Below, piece by piece: positions 14,599-24,361 of a stretch of DNA of 64,000 nt. The notes beneath the pieces were generated by a model. That model was given only the letters and a program-made list of their open reading frames with translations. It was not told where the DNA came from and did not search any database. The translations under genes and the position numbers were made by a program. Numbering within the stretch: position 1 is the first letter of the stretch; every line of letters starts with the position of its first letter. Origin of the DNA: Actinomyces mediterranea (GTDB lineage Bacteria; Actinomycetota; Actinomycetes; Actinomycetales; Actinomycetaceae); contig NZ_FTPB01000004.1 of assembly GCF_900155595.1 (NCBI RefSeq), positions 1,426,001-1,490,000 of the forward strand, given 5' to 3'.

Positions 14599-15921
14599 TC
14601 AGCGCCACCAGTCGTGCATCGTATGGATGGCGCGGTCCGCTATCCGGCGTGCGGCGATTCGGTCGATCTTCATACCCGACAGGTAGGGCAGATGCTCGAG
14701 GGCGACGAAGCGGCGGGGCGCGTGGGCGCGCCCTATGGTCTCACCGACGTGGGTGCGCAGGCGCTTGGACAGTTCCTCCATCTCGGAGTGGTTCGCCGGC
14801 AGACGGTGGGGGACGATGAGCGCCGTGATGACGTGCCCCCACTTCTCGTCGGGGGTGGATGTCACCCATGCGTCGGTGAGCTCCGGCGAAGAGAGGAGGG
14901 CGTCCTGGACGGGCACGGGGGCGACCGACAGGCCGCCGGTGACGATGACATCATCGGCGCGCCCGTGGACGCTCACGATGCCCCCGCCGTTGATGCGCCC
15001 CACATCGCCAGTGAGGAGCCAAGTGCGGCCCGACTCTTCGAAGAAGGGGGAGTCCCCATCGAGGTAGCGGGTCATGAGGGGAGCGCCCGCGATCGCGATG
15101 CGCGATTGCCCCTCCCTGTCGACGACGCGGACTTCGACGCCCGCTTGGGGGACTCCGTCGTAGACGCAGCCCCCACAGGTTTCCGTCATGCCATAGGTCG
15201 CGACGATGCGGATGCCGTTGGCGCGGGCGCACTCGATGAGTTCGGCGCGGATACCCGATCCGCCGACGAGGACGGTGTGCAGGCGGGCGAGGGCGGTTGT
15301 CACTTCTTCGCCAGCGCTCAGACACGCCTGCAGCTGGGTGGGGACGAGGGAGAGGTAGCCGGGGATACTCGGATCTGCTGTGGCCCCCGCGATGGCGGGC
15401 AACAGTGCATGCGGGTCGAAGCCTTCAGTGGTGTCGACGATCTGCGGATTCGTCCCCGCGACTGCGGAGCGCACAAGCACCATGGCGCCAGCGATGTGGT
15501 GGGCGGGCAGAGCGAGGATCCAACGACCGGGTCCTCCGAGCGCCTCGTGGGTCGCCTTCGCCGATGCGACGAGCGCGTCGGTGGACAGGCCGACGAGGCG
15601 GGGACGCCCGGCACTCGACCCCGACGTCGGCACGACGAGGTCGATGCCGTCGAGGAAACCTTCGTCGTGCAGTCGCTCTGCGACCGCCGGATAGCGGTCC
15701 GCGGGGAATGCGGCTTCGAGGGTGTGCGCGGAGCTGCGCAGGGTCGACGGCGGAACGTCAGAGGGGTCGCGCAGGACGACGATTGTGCGAACGGAGGGGG
15801 CGTGGGGGTCGGCGCGGCGCTCGTCGTAGAGTTCGACGAGTTTGTGGAGCGAGGCGTTGGCGAGGGAGACCGCTCCGATTGATGTCCCTCCGGGAACAAC
15901 CAGGATGCGCGGCATCGGCAT
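14599..15921 (-). CDS. menE: o-Succinylbenzoate-CoA ligase
   Basis: Activates OSB with ATP and CoA for ring closure by MenB. 440 residues of the adenylate-forming family: P-loop VPTSGSSAGRPR, ATYGMTET, LLTGDVGR and the catalytic Lys in LSGMKIDR near the C terminus. Start ATG 15921 follows AAAGGAG with seven bases; a TTG one codon earlier is less likely. Shorter than general acyl-CoA ligases, as is usual for actinobacterial MenE. Probably an operon with menA, 71 bases apart. Confidence 0.94.
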   Translation of the reverse strand: MPMPRILVVPGGTSIGAVSLANASLHKLVELYDERRADPHAPSVRTIVVLRDPSDVPPSTLRSSAHTLEAAFPADRYPAVAERLHDEGFLDGIDLVVPTSGSSAGRPRLVGLSTDALVASAKATHEALGGPGRWILALPAHHIAGAMVLVRSAVAGTNPQIVDTTEGFDPHALLPAIAGATADPSIPGYLSLVPTQLQACLSAGEEVTTALARLHTVLVGGSGIRAELIECARANGIRIVATYGMTETCGGCVYDGVPQAGVEVRVVDREGQSRIAIAGAPLMTRYLDGDSPFFEESGRTWLLTGDVGRINGGGIVSVHGRADDVIVTGGLSVAPVPVQDALLSSPELTDAWVTSTPDEKWGHVITALIVPHRLPANHSEMEELSKRLRTHVGETIGRAHAPRRFVALEHLPYLSGMKIDRIAARRIADRAIHTMHDWWR

Positions 15922-16107
15922 CAACGACTCCTTTACACATGCAGCTGCCCACGGCGCCGGGCGGTGCCGCAGTCACACCAGAGTAGGGGGTGGGGATCTC
16001 CCTGGTCACATTGTGCGCTCATTCACGCGCATTTAGTGGTCGATTCCCCATCATTTCGCGGATGGTCGCATAGCGTCTCGAATCGGGGCTCGGTAGAGTG
16101 GCAAACG

Positions 16108-17550
16108 ATGTTCACAACACTGTCACCCCGCGTGAAATGGACGATCGGCTCCGCCATCACCGTCGTCCTTATAGCTGTTGGCGCCACCGCAGCATACGCG
16201 GTGTCCTACGCCGATAGGGCTCTTCCGGGCATCTCCATTGCGCATCAGTCCATTACCGGCATGACCCGTGAGGAGGCTGTCGCATCGGTCGAGCAACGAG
16301 CCTCGGACACGATGGTGACGATTGACGTGGACGGTTTGAAGACCTCCACGACTCTTGCCGATGCGGGTGTACGCATCGATGTTGACAAGACTGTTGAAGC
16401 AGCGTTCTCAGCGAATGCCTCGGTCGGCTCACAGCTCCGGGCTCTCGTCACCTCCACGGATATCGAGCCCGTCATCGTCATTGACGAGGCGAAGCTCGCC
16501 GAGTTCGCGACGACGGTCGCCGAATCGACGGGCAATGCGGCCAAAGAGGCGGAGGTGGTGCTCGACGCGGAGGCCGCCCGTTTCGTGTCCACTGAAGCCT
16601 CGGCGGGAACCCTCGTGGATGCGGATGACATTACGGAGACTGTGACCACTCAGGCGAAAGCACTTGCCTCCGGTGAGGCGTCGCTCCACGTGCAGGACGT
16701 CACTCCGGTTGTGACCTCCGAAGCTGCGGCCGCTGCCGCGCAGGCGGCGAATGCGTTGATCGCCCCCGATGTCACGCTCACCGACGGTGATGCCTCGTAC
16801 ACGGCGTCCGCGGCTGATAAGGCGTCCTGGGTGGAGGTCCCGACGAATGACGACGGTACTCTCACAGTGCCGACGATCAACGCCGGCAAGACGAGGGCCT
16901 GGCTTTCGGGACTCGCAGACACCCTCAGTGTGGAGCCCACGAAGGGCGTTAACAATGTCAACTCCGAGGGCAAGGTACTCACTGTTCACAGGCAGGGCAT
17001 CAAAGGGTGGTCCGTCAATAATATCGACGCCATGACCGAGGGGATCGTCTCCTCTTTGAATGCGGGAACCGCCTACACCTCGGAAATCACCTACGACGAA
17101 ATTGAGCCCGAATACGACACGCGGACTATCGCGGAAGGCGCGGAGAACCTGGTCTATCAGGCCGCTCCCGGTGAGAAGTGGATCGACCTGGACCTGTCGA
17201 CGAACACGGTCGTTGCCTATGAGGGTGCGAGCATCGTCGGCGGCCCCTTCTACATGGTTCCCGGCGCCCCCGATACCCCGACGGTGACGGGAGTATTCCA
17301 CGTGTACTCCAAGCTCGTCCAGCAGACGATGCGCGGCGAGAACTCGGACGGCACGAAGTATGTCACGCCCGATGTCCCGTGGGTGACGTACTGGTACTCC
17401 GGCTATGCCTTCCACGGTGCGCCGTGGCGCTCCACCTTCGGCTGGTCCGGTTATGGCGGCTCGCACGGCTGCATCAACATGCCGGTCTCCTCCGCCAAGT
17501 ACATCTACGACTGGGCCGACATCGGGACGACTGTCGTGTCCCACTACTGA
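16108..17550 (+). CDS. L,D-transpeptidase with YkuD catalytic domain
   Basis: 480 residues: a single membrane anchor (about 10-32), a long external region with two copies of a PG-binding-4-like fold (repeated short beta segments such as GISIAHQSITGMTREEA), then the YkuD domain in the last 130 residues. The catalytic motif is GGSHGCINMP with the HG of YAFHGAPWR upstream. It makes 3-3 cross-links or attaches proteins to peptidoglycan. Start ATG 16108 is chosen because the hydrophobic anchor follows at once; the ribosome-binding site is weak. Divergent from menE. Confidence 0.93.
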   Translation: MFTTLSPRVKWTIGSAITVVLIAVGATAAYAVSYADRALPGISIAHQSITGMTREEAVASVEQRASDTMVTIDVDGLKTSTTLADAGVRIDVDKTVEAAFSANASVGSQLRALVTSTDIEPVIVIDEAKLAEFATTVAESTGNAAKEAEVVLDAEAARFVSTEASAGTLVDADDITETVTTQAKALASGEASLHVQDVTPVVTSEAAAAAAQAANALIAPDVTLTDGDASYTASAADKASWVEVPTNDDGTLTVPTINAGKTRAWLSGLADTLSVEPTKGVNNVNSEGKVLTVHRQGIKGWSVNNIDAMTEGIVSSLNAGTAYTSEITYDEIEPEYDTRTIAEGAENLVYQAAPGEKWIDLDLSTNTVVAYEGASIVGGPFYMVPGAPDTPTVTGVFHVYSKLVQQTMRGENSDGTKYVTPDVPWVTYWYSGYAFHGAPWRSTFGWSGYGGSHGCINMPVSSAKYIYDWADIGTTVVSHY

Positions 17551-17702
17551 GCGGAACTGCTGACTGTACTCGGTCATTGATTGCTGTGAGTGCGCACCAC
17601 CCCAGCACCTGCGCGTGCTCGAGCGACCTGCGATCGACTCCACCGACTGTGGGCGCTGCAGGCACCATGGGCGCAGGGCCGACTCCGAGGCCGCGGGCCG
17701 AC

Positions 17703-18683
17703 TCAGAAGTAGTAAGGGTAGGCCGACCAGTCGGGCTCACGGCGCTCGAGAAAGGCATCGCGCCCCTCCTGAGCCTCACCGGTCATATATGCCATGCGGG
17801 TCGCCTCACCTGCGAAGATCTGCTGACCCGCTAGGCCATCATCGGCGAGATTGAAGGCGAATTTCAACATGCGGATCGCCTGCGGGGACTTGCGGCACAC
17901 GGTCCGAGCCCATTCGAGGGCCGTTTCCTCTAATTGCGCGTGGGGGACCGCCGCATTGACGACGCCCCAGCGCTCCGCTGTTTGAGCGTCATAGCGACCC
18001 GCGAGGAAGAAGATCTCCCGCGCCCGCTTGTCTCCAACCTGGCGCGCCAGCAACGCCGACCCGTAACCAGCGTCGAAGGACCCCACATTCGCGTCGGTCT
18101 GCATGAAGGCCGCATGCTCGAGTGAGGCGACAGACAGGTCGCAGACGACATTGAGCGAATGACCCCCACCCGCAGCCCACCCGGGAATCGCAGCGATGAC
18201 GACCTTCGGCATGTGGCGGATGAGGCGCTGAACCTCAAGGATGTGCAGGCGCCCGGCCTGAGCGGGATCGACCTGTTCGCGGCGCGTCGCGCGGTCGGCA
18301 TCAGCGTCGGCGCCCTCGACCTCGTAGCGGTAGCCATCAGAGCCCCGGACCCTCTGGTCCCCACCCGAGCAGAACGAATACCCCCCGTCCTTCGCACTCG
18401 GCCCATTGCCCGTAAGGATCACAGCACCCACGTCGCCGCTCATGCGCGCAGAGTCGAGGGACCGGCACAGCTCGTCCACCGTGTGCGGGCGGAAGGCGTT
18501 GCGGATATCGGGGCGGTCGAATGCGATGCGCACTACCGGCAGGTCCTCTCCGGCGGGGCGTCCGTCGAGGTCGGCGCCCCTGGAGATCCCGCGATGGTAG
18601 GTGATGTCGGTGAAGGTGAATCCCTCGATCTCGCGCCAACGGGCGGGGTCGAAGGTGTCGGAGACGAAGGGCAGTGCACTCAT
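17703..18683 (-). CDS. menB: 1,4-dihydroxy-2-naphthoyl-CoA synthase
   Basis: Cyclises OSB-CoA to DHNA-CoA. 326 residues of the crotonase fold with MenB-specific stretches: SGGDQRVRG (active-site loop), IPGWAAGGGHSLNVVCDLS (oxyanion hole and bicarbonate-site glycine), DANVGSFDAGYGSALLARQ and a C-terminal PDWSAYPYYF that reaches into the neighbouring subunit. It is divergent from the GH42-like gene and menC-menD, with only 46 bases between start codons. Confidence 0.96.
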   Translation of the reverse strand: MSALPFVSDTFDPARWREIEGFTFTDITYHRGISRGADLDGRPAGEDLPVVRIAFDRPDIRNAFRPHTVDELCRSLDSARMSGDVGAVILTGNGPSAKDGGYSFCSGGDQRVRGSDGYRYEVEGADADADRATRREQVDPAQAGRLHILEVQRLIRHMPKVVIAAIPGWAAGGGHSLNVVCDLSVASLEHAAFMQTDANVGSFDAGYGSALLARQVGDKRAREIFFLAGRYDAQTAERWGVVNAAVPHAQLEETALEWARTVCRKSPQAIRMLKFAFNLADDGLAGQQIFAGEATRMAYMTGEAQEGRDAFLERREPDWSAYPYYF

Positions 18684-18729
18684 GGCTCCAGCCTATGTGG
18701 TTGCGACGACAAGGTCCTACGCTTGACCC

Positions 18730-19815
18730 ATGAGTCACCGCGTATCGTCGGCACAACCCGCTTTTCACGCACTCTCTCTGCAGGACAACGCCTGGGAGGC
18801 CGCCCTCGCCTTCGACGCCTTCCGCGGCCGGTGCGACGCTGCCGCTCCCGTGCTCCGCGACGCTCAAGCGGATCACGACCTGAAGGAGGCTCAGGCCTTC
18901 GCTCACGGCATCGACCCTTCCGCCGTGACCGACGAGGCCGGGGCGACCGGCGACGCGGATGCGATCACGCGGCTGTGCAGCGACCTCGATGAGCGCCTTG
19001 GCACCTATGAGGCGCACATCGGCCTGAGTCACGATGGGACCGGGGAATCCTGGGCGGTGCTGCGCGCCTGGCACCGCACCTGCTGGGAAGCCGGATACGC
19101 CTGCGACATCCTCGCCGAGGGTCGGCGATTCGCGGCGCGCCACAGGCTCGTCATCCACTGCTCCCACGAGGCGCGGGCGCCTCGCACACTCGACGAGGGA
19201 CATCATCTCCTCGTCGACTCCTCCGGCGCGCTGGAGCGAAGCGACGAGGGACTCATCGACTCCGACGATCTCGTCTACCGCATCTCACGTGCGCGCCGCA
19301 CCGCGAACCGGTCGCTCGGGGCCCAGAAACCGGGCGCACGCGCCGGACACCTTCTCACGGTCGTCCACCCGTCACTGACCCGCGCCCTCGACACGATCTG
19401 CGACCCCGCTCCGGCGCTTCGCGCCCTGTGCGTTCCAACCACCCCGGTCCCGCGCGGTGCCGCAGACTCACAGGTCTACGCGCGCTATGACACGCCCGAA
19501 GGCCCTCTCCCGGTACTCGTCAGGATGGCTGCGACCTGGATGCTCGAATGCGGACTCGACGCGGCGTCCAGGCGCGCCCTCCTCGGGCTGCTCACGGCTC
19601 ACGCCCGCATACTCCCAGTGCGCTCCGGCCTGCCCGACGGGATCGAAGCATGCCGACGCGGCGATGTACTCCTCGTTCTCAACCACTCCGACAGCGCGAG
19701 AGAACTGTCCGGCATCATTGGATTCGACGTCGTGAGTGCGAGCGAGTGCACGGGGCACGTGCTCCTCGCCCCGCAGTCGTATATGGCGATCGTCCCGGGC
19801 ACAATAGTCCCATGA
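18730..19815 (+). CDS. GH42 beta-galactosidase-like protein lacking the catalytic barrel
   Basis: 361 residues. The middle (about 95-200, SWAVLRAWHRTCWEAGYACDI) resembles the trimerisation domain of family 42 beta-galactosidases, and the last 130 residues resemble the end of that domain plus the C-terminal beta domain: ATWMLECGLDAASRRALL, LPDGIEACRRGDVLLVLNHSD and LLAPQSYMAIVP. The N-terminal 380-residue TIM barrel with both catalytic Glu residues is absent and there is no space for it, since menB starts 46 bases upstream. The gene is intact and overlaps menC (ATGA), so it is translated as part of the men operon. Its role there is unknown; non-enzymatic sugar binding or a remnant kept for coupling are guesses. 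Confidence 0.72.
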   Translation: MSHRVSSAQPAFHALSLQDNAWEAALAFDAFRGRCDAAAPVLRDAQADHDLKEAQAFAHGIDPSAVTDEAGATGDADAITRLCSDLDERLGTYEAHIGLSHDGTGESWAVLRAWHRTCWEAGYACDILAEGRRFAARHRLVIHCSHEARAPRTLDEGHHLLVDSSGALERSDEGLIDSDDLVYRISRARRTANRSLGAQKPGARAGHLLTVVHPSLTRALDTICDPAPALRALCVPTTPVPRGAADSQVYARYDTPEGPLPVLVRMAATWMLECGLDAASRRALLGLLTAHARILPVRSGLPDGIEACRRGDVLLVLNHSDSARELSGIIGFDVVSASECTGHVLLAPQSYMAIVPGTIVP

Positions 19816-20882
19816 CCCCGCCCGCCGACCCCTCACAGCGCCTCGCACTCAGCCGTATCCCCTTCGAGTCGTTGAGCCCGCGGGTGCGCCGCGTCCTCGA
19901 CGGCGTCGACGACCTGCTCGTCTACTCCGCTCCCATGAGCGTCCGCTTCCGTCGCGTCACATCTCGCGACGGCCTGCTCCTGCACGGGGTCAGCGCCTGG
20001 GGTGAGGCCTCCCCCTTCTGGGACTATGCCGCCCGCGAATCATCCGCGTGGCTCGCGAGCGCCCTGAGGGCGGCGATGACGCCCGCACCGCCCGCGAAAC
20101 GCTCGCAAGTGCCCGTCAATGTCACCATCCCCGTCGTCTCGCCTGAGGACGCATACCGCAAGGTTCTCGCCTCGGGCGGATGCGCGACCGCGAAGGTCAA
20201 AGTCGCGGACCCGGGGGCGGGCCCTGCCGACGACTGCGCCCGTGTCGAAGCGGTCGCTCAGGCGCTCGCGGATACCGTCGGCTCATCGGGCGCCGTGCGC
20301 GTCGACGCCAATGGCGCATGGGACGAGGACGAGGCCGTCCGCGCGATCCGCGCACTCGATGAGGCGGCGAGCCCTGTCGGCGGCCTGCAATACGCCGAAC
20401 AGCCCTGTCCGAGCGTCGACGAGTTGGCGCGGGTGCGCCGCCGCGTCGATGTCCCCATCGCTGCTGACGAGTCGATCCGCCGCGCCGAGGACCCCCTCGC
20501 CGTCGCCCGTGCGTGCGCCGCCGATATCGCCGTCATCAAGATCGCGCCACTCGGCGGAATCGACAGGGCGCTGAGCATCGCGCGGGACACGGGATTGAGG
20601 CTCGTCGTCTCCTCCGCCCTGGAGACCTCCATCGGCCTGGCGACCGGAGTGAGCGCGGCCGCCGCCCTCGACGACGTCCTCGCTTGCGGTCTCGCGACCA
20701 GTCGCTTCCTCGCCGCCGATGTCACAGCGGATCGCCTGACACCTGTCAACGGACACCTGCCCCTGCGTGCGATCGCCCCAGATGCGGACCTCATCGACCA
20801 GCATCCAGTCGACGAGGATCTGCGTCGGCGCTGGACGGTCCGACTGGAGGACATGTGCGCCCATATCGAGGGGGCCCGATGA
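19812..20882 (+). CDS. menC: o-Succinylbenzoate synthase
   Basis: Dehydrates SHCHC to OSB. 356 residues of the enolase superfamily: general-base Lys in AKVKVAD, metal ligands in VDANGAW, EQP and AADES, and the second Lys in IKIAPLGG. Start ATG 19812 overlaps the stop of the preceding gene and its own stop overlaps menD (ATGA at both ends), so the three genes are translationally coupled. Confidence 0.94.
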   Translation: MTPPADPSQRLALSRIPFESLSPRVRRVLDGVDDLLVYSAPMSVRFRRVTSRDGLLLHGVSAWGEASPFWDYAARESSAWLASALRAAMTPAPPAKRSQVPVNVTIPVVSPEDAYRKVLASGGCATAKVKVADPGAGPADDCARVEAVAQALADTVGSSGAVRVDANGAWDEDEAVRAIRALDEAASPVGGLQYAEQPCPSVDELARVRRRVDVPIAADESIRRAEDPLAVARACAADIAVIKIAPLGGIDRALSIARDTGLRLVVSSALETSIGLATGVSAAAALDDVLACGLATSRFLAADVTADRLTPVNGHLPLRAIAPDADLIDQHPVDEDLRRRWTVRLEDMCAHIEGAR

Positions 20883-22591
20883 CCCACCCCTCTGAGCGCC
20901 TCGCCGCGGGAGTCGTCGACGCACTCATCGGCGTCGGCGTCGGCGACATCGTCTACTGCCCGGGATCGCGCTCCGCTCCCTTCGCCTACGCCCTCGACAC
21001 CGCATGCAGGGCGGGCAGGGTGCGCGCACATGTGCGCCTCGACGAGCGCTCTGCGGCATTCCTCGCCATTGGCCTGTCGAAGGCGGGGCAGGGTGTCCCA
21101 CACGCGTCCACCGCGCACCCCGAGCCGGTTCCCGTCGCCGTCATCATGACATCGGGTACCGCCGTCGCCGAAACGCATGCTGCGGTCGCGGAGGCTCATC
21201 ATTCGCGCCTGCCGCTCATCGTGGTGAGCGCCGACAGGCCCTTCGAGATGCTCGCCGTCGGGGCGTCGCAGACGACCTTTCAGTCGGGGATCTTCGGCCC
21301 CCACACGCCCCCCACCTGCGACATTCCCGCGGACACCGAGCCGGGCAGGGAACTCGGCGCAAAGATCGCGCGGGTCGTGGCGAGAGCGTGCGGACGCCCC
21401 ACCGGGCAGGCCGGCCCCGCGCATATCGATGTCTCCCTCCGCGACCCCCTCACCCCCGAGGGCGGCAGCGTCCGCAGCTCCGCCTACGAGGCTGCGTTCT
21501 CCTTCGATCCTGCGTTGATCCCTGCCGCTGCACCCCAGCCCGCTTCGTGGTGCGATGTCGTCGAGGAGGATGCTCTGAGCGTCATCATCGCCGCAGACGG
21601 AGCGTGCGCTGATGCGTCCTCGTGGGCGCGCGGCGCCAAGTGTCCGATTCTTGCCGAGCCGAGTTCGGGGCTGGCGTGGGACGAATTCCGGATCCCCTTC
21701 CAGCAGTCGCTCCTGTCCTCGCCGCTGGCGGATGAGATCGAGCAGGTGATCGTGACGGGGAGGCCGACCTTGTCGCGCTCAGTGTCGGCACTGCTCGCCC
21801 GCCCCGACGTGCGGGTCGTCATCGTGGACCCGGATCCCGCGTGGGCGGATGCGTCCGGCACGGCCGATGTCGTGGTCGGCGCGCTAGCGGCGCCGACCAC
21901 GCGCCCCGCTGACTCCGACGGGGGTTGTGGAGCCGAGGTCGGGGGGTCGTGGCTCGGGCGGTGGCGGGAGGCTGCACGGCTCGCGGACAAACGGATCACG
22001 CGCATCTGCGACTCCTCTGACCTGTCGGTCCTGCACGTCGCCCGGGCCGTGTGGCAGGCGGACGACAAGGACCTTCTGCTCGGCGCATCGAACTCGGTGC
22101 GCGCCTGCGACCTCGTCGGGCACGGGGGTGCGCCCAGGCGCGTGTGGTCGAACCGGGGCCTTGCGGGGATTGACGGCACGGTCGCAACGGCGATCGGACT
22201 TGCGCTGGGAATCGGACGGCCGTTGAGTGCACTCATGGGAGACCTCACCTTCTTCCACGACGCGGGCGCCCTCGCTATTCCTGCATCAGAGTCGGCGCCC
22301 GACCTGACGATCATCGTCGCGGATGACGCGGGGGGATCCATCTTCGCGAGCCTCGAACACGGCAGGCGGGAGAACGCTTCGACCTTCGACCGTTGGTTCG
22401 CGACCCGTCAGCGGACCTCCATCGAGTATCTCGCCCGCGCCTATGGCGTCGGTTATCGCAGGATCGAGGACGAGGAATCGCTGCGCTCAGCTCTCGTCGA
22501 GCCTTCGCGGGGGATTCGTATCCTGCACGTGATCTGCACGCTCCCCGACGAGATCGTCTCGGTGAGAAACGTGCTGCACGAACATGAATGA
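20879..22591 (+). CDS. menD: SEPHCHC synthase
   Basis: Thiamine-diphosphate enzyme adding succinyl semialdehyde from 2-oxoglutarate to isochorismate, first committed step. 570 residues in three domains: N-terminal PYR domain with the catalytic Glu in RLDERSAAF and PGSRSAPF, a linker domain, and a C-terminal PP domain with the TPP motif around MGDLTFFHDAGAL and the substrate loop near NRGLAGIDG. It ends the menC-menD pair; htrA follows after 97 bases. No menH is found beside it. Confidence 0.95.
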   Translation: MTHPSERLAAGVVDALIGVGVGDIVYCPGSRSAPFAYALDTACRAGRVRAHVRLDERSAAFLAIGLSKAGQGVPHASTAHPEPVPVAVIMTSGTAVAETHAAVAEAHHSRLPLIVVSADRPFEMLAVGASQTTFQSGIFGPHTPPTCDIPADTEPGRELGAKIARVVARACGRPTGQAGPAHIDVSLRDPLTPEGGSVRSSAYEAAFSFDPALIPAAAPQPASWCDVVEEDALSVIIAADGACADASSWARGAKCPILAEPSSGLAWDEFRIPFQQSLLSSPLADEIEQVIVTGRPTLSRSVSALLARPDVRVVIVDPDPAWADASGTADVVVGALAAPTTRPADSDGGCGAEVGGSWLGRWREAARLADKRITRICDSSDLSVLHVARAVWQADDKDLLLGASNSVRACDLVGHGGAPRRVWSNRGLAGIDGTVATAIGLALGIGRPLSALMGDLTFFHDAGALAIPASESAPDLTIIVADDAGGSIFASLEHGRRENASTFDRWFATRQRTSIEYLARAYGVGYRRIEDEESLRSALVEPSRGIRILHVICTLPDEIVSVRNVLHEHE

Positions 22592-22688
22592 CCCACAGGG
22601 AACGCACAGGAAAGATTCAGTAAGTGAGCAACAAGGGCGTCCACACTGGGTGCCGTTGAATCCAAACCGCATTGTGAAAGAAGGTTCC

Positions 22689-24245
22689 ATGAGCGACAAC
22701 ACATCCCGCTGGTCCTCCCCGGATGCTCCTGCCGGAGGGGCCCGGGACAACAGCGAGGAGACCGTTGTATCGACCGGCGTCGACTCTCCGACGGAGACTC
22801 TGGAATCGGCGCGGAGCGGGGCGACGCGGGAGATGCCCCCCCAGATCCAGCCGACGGGCGGTCCTCAGCCCCCTGCCCCTCCCTCAGCGCAGACTGCCGG
22901 GAGCTCTCAGCAGATGCCGGGATGGGGCGTGCACCAGGAGAGGTCGGCTCCTGCCGCGCCACAGGTCGTCTCAAACGGGGCCGCATCGAGCCCGTGGATA
23001 TCCGAGGGCTCCGCTCCCGCACGAGCCCGCTCCTCGTCGCAGACTGCGGTGCGGGCGAAGCGAGGGCCCGGATGGGCGGCACTTTTCGTCACGATGGTGC
23101 TGACCGCCTCCCTCACACTCGGCGGAGCGTGGCTGCTCTTCAACAACCGCCCCTCTCCAGTCCCTGTGTCATCGCCTGCATCCACCAATTCCACGTCGAC
23201 GACCGTTCAACCGGTGACATCAACAGGCGACAAGCCCGACTGGTCGGCCGTGTCGACCGCGGTGTCGCCCGCAGTCGTCACCATCACCGTGTCGGGCGCC
23301 TCCGGTTCGGGAGTCGGCTCCGGAGTCATCTACAACTCGGACGGTGACATCGTGACGAACTATCACGTCATCGCCTCGCAGGCGTCCTCCTCGGCAGATG
23401 GGCAGATCGGCGTCACCCTCGCCGACGGGCGCATGTTCGAGGCGAAGATCGTCGGCGTTGATCAGACGACGGATCTTGCGGTACTGCGCCTCGTCGATGC
23501 GCCCTCCGACCTGACGGTCGCCTCCTTCGGCTCATCGGCTGGACTGACCGTCGGCCAGGAGGTCATGGCGATCGGAGCGCCGCTCGGCCTGTCGAATACG
23601 GTCACCACCGGCATCATCTCCGCGCTCAACCGCCCGGTTGAGGTGTCGACCAGGGAATCTGATTCCCATCAGCAAATCGACCCGAACGACCCCTTCGGAC
23701 AGCTGCCGAATTCGCAGAACCAGCAGACGACATCGAACTCCGTCATCACGAACGCCATTCAGGTGGATGCGTCGATCAACCCGGGCAACTCCGGCGGGCC
23801 GCTCTTCGACTCGACCGGCGCCGTCATCGGCATCAACTCCTCGATCGCGTCGAACTCCTCCTCGTCGGAGAACGCCGGCTCGATCGGCTTGGGCTTCGCG
23901 ATCCCCGTCGACCTCGTGAGATCCGTCGTCGATCAGCTCATCTCCACCGGCCGGGTCGATCACGCGGTCCTCGGCGTATCCGTGACGAGCGGTCAGGCGC
24001 GCGTCGGGGATTCGGTAGTGGCGGGCGCGAAGATCGCCTCCGTCGTCGACGACTCGGGTGCCGCGCAGGCGGGACTGCGGGTTGATGACGTCATTGTCGG
24101 AGTCAATGGGGAGACCGTGTCCTCGTCCAAGCAGCTCACCGGTTACATCCGCCGTTACCGCAGCGGCGATTCGGTGACCATCACATACGTCCGCAATGGG
24201 GAGAAATACGAGGTGGTGGCGACCCTCAAGTCCCAGTCGAATTAA
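22689..24245 (+). CDS. HtrA/DegP-type membrane serine protease with PDZ domain
   Basis: 518 residues from ATG 22689, preceded by GAAAGAAGG. A long Pro/Ser/Gly-rich cytoplasmic part (1-125), one membrane helix (about 129-151), a Ser/Thr-rich stalk, the trypsin-like domain with triad His226 (NYHVI), Asp262 (TTDLAVL) and Ser368 (GNSGGPL), and one PDZ domain at the end. It acts outside the membrane in envelope protein quality control. The architecture is the usual actinobacterial PepD/HtrA form. A strong hairpin follows the stop. Confidence 0.94.
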   Translation: MSDNTSRWSSPDAPAGGARDNSEETVVSTGVDSPTETLESARSGATREMPPQIQPTGGPQPPAPPSAQTAGSSQQMPGWGVHQERSAPAAPQVVSNGAASSPWISEGSAPARARSSSQTAVRAKRGPGWAALFVTMVLTASLTLGGAWLLFNNRPSPVPVSSPASTNSTSTTVQPVTSTGDKPDWSAVSTAVSPAVVTITVSGASGSGVGSGVIYNSDGDIVTNYHVIASQASSSADGQIGVTLADGRMFEAKIVGVDQTTDLAVLRLVDAPSDLTVASFGSSAGLTVGQEVMAIGAPLGLSNTVTTGIISALNRPVEVSTRESDSHQQIDPNDPFGQLPNSQNQQTTSNSVITNAIQVDASINPGNSGGPLFDSTGAVIGINSSIASNSSSSENAGSIGLGFAIPVDLVRSVVDQLISTGRVDHAVLGVSVTSGQARVGDSVVAGAKIASVVDDSGAAQAGLRVDDVIVGVNGETVSSSKQLTGYIRRYRSGDSVTITYVRNGEKYEVVATLKSQSN

Positions 24246-24258
24246 TCGCGAGCGTCGA

Positions 24259-24290
24259 AGCGGGTCCGCCCTTTTGGGGGCGGACCCGCT
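24259..24290 (+). terminator. Hairpin terminator after the htrA-like gene
   Basis: AGCGGGTCCGCCC (24259-24271) pairs perfectly with GGGCGGACCCGCT (24278-24290) over 13 base pairs, six-base loop, no T-run. It separates the protease gene from the convergent lipoprotein gene and may serve both strands. Confidence 0.85.
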
Positions 24291-24361
24291 CGGCATATGT
24301 TCCACAGGGCTCGCACACGAGGTTTAGTCGGCCTGCGCGAGTCGGAGTCGTTCTCATCGGG

